From Henckelia pumila (taxonomy: Eukaryota; Streptophyta; Magnoliopsida; Lamiales; Gesneriaceae): a DNA stretch of 64,000 bases. This document shows positions 63,961 through 64,000 of this stretch, piece after piece. A model generated the notes under the pieces. The model was not told the origin of the DNA. It saw nothing but the letters and a program-made list of their open reading frames with translations, and did not search any database. The stretch spans positions 23,112,622 through 23,176,621 of the forward strand of contig NC_133123.1 of assembly GCF_033568475.1 (NCBI RefSeq), given 5' to 3'. Position numbers and translations under genes: made by a program. Each line of letters begins with the position of its first letter. Within the stretch, counting starts at the first letter, position 1.

Positions 63961-64000
63961 GTAGATTTAGCTATTTTTTTAGCTCAAGACAAGCACGTCT

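Overview
This is nuclear DNA from a flowering plant. All protein genes have plant orthologues, introns are AT-rich GT-AG introns, ribosomal-protein promoters carry telo-box and GGCCCA elements, and the intergenic space is full of plant LTR retrotransposons, hAT-like, PIF/Harbinger-like and Mutator-like MITEs and Helitron ends. Some repeat families recall those of asterids (Lamiales), but that is a weak guess. I identify seven host protein genes; exon structures were worked out by hand from splice signals and reading-frame continuity.

Layout. 1-2333 is part of a minus-strand LTR of a Tekay/Del-like Ty3/gypsy element, cut by the window edge. 2389-12520 is a complete, young Ty3/gypsy chromovirus-type element (LTRs of 2643 and 2641 bp differing at about 10 sites, TSD GGTAC). 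Its gag and pol are intact but separated by a stop that lies inside what looks like a 195-nt intron. 13278-15002 is RPS13 (uS15, 5 coding exons). 15.2-18.1 kb is a cluster of three non-autonomous DNA transposons with readable target-site duplications. 19252-21885 is a pICln/methylosome-subunit gene (7 exons). 23582-25416 is RPS20 (uS10, 3 exons). 26326-27582 (minus) is an intronless UDP-glucuronate 4-epimerase. 28-37 kb is gene-poor and repeat-rich. 37082-38119 is an intronless EXORDIUM-like gene. 39823-46025 (minus) is a decayed Ty1/copia element. 46-52.4 kb is again MITEs and a LINE/RNase H relic. 52953-57493 is a 14-exon gene joining a photolyase-like N-terminal domain to an alpha/beta hydrolase, followed by an 8-exon UMP/CMP-kinase-family gene at 59443-62485. 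From memory, the last two resemble the neighbouring Arabidopsis genes AT4G25290 and AT4G25280, so the pair is probably ancestral synteny.

Roles. RPS13, RPS20 and pICln (Sm-protein chaperone of the PRMT5 methylosome) are growth and RNA housekeeping genes and share telo-box promoters. GAE makes UDP-galacturonate for pectin in the Golgi, and EXORDIUM-like proteins act in the cell wall. They are not an operon; each is transcribed separately.

Most unusual points: (i) tandem arrays of short perfect hairpins at the same place in two diverged gypsy LTRs, with different stem sequences but conserved pairing; (ii) the putative splice-controlled Gag/Gag-Pol switch; (iii) Trp-to-TGA decay of the copia element, which fits deamination of methylated cytosine; (iv) the photolyase-hydrolase fusion; (v) two orphan gene 5' ends.
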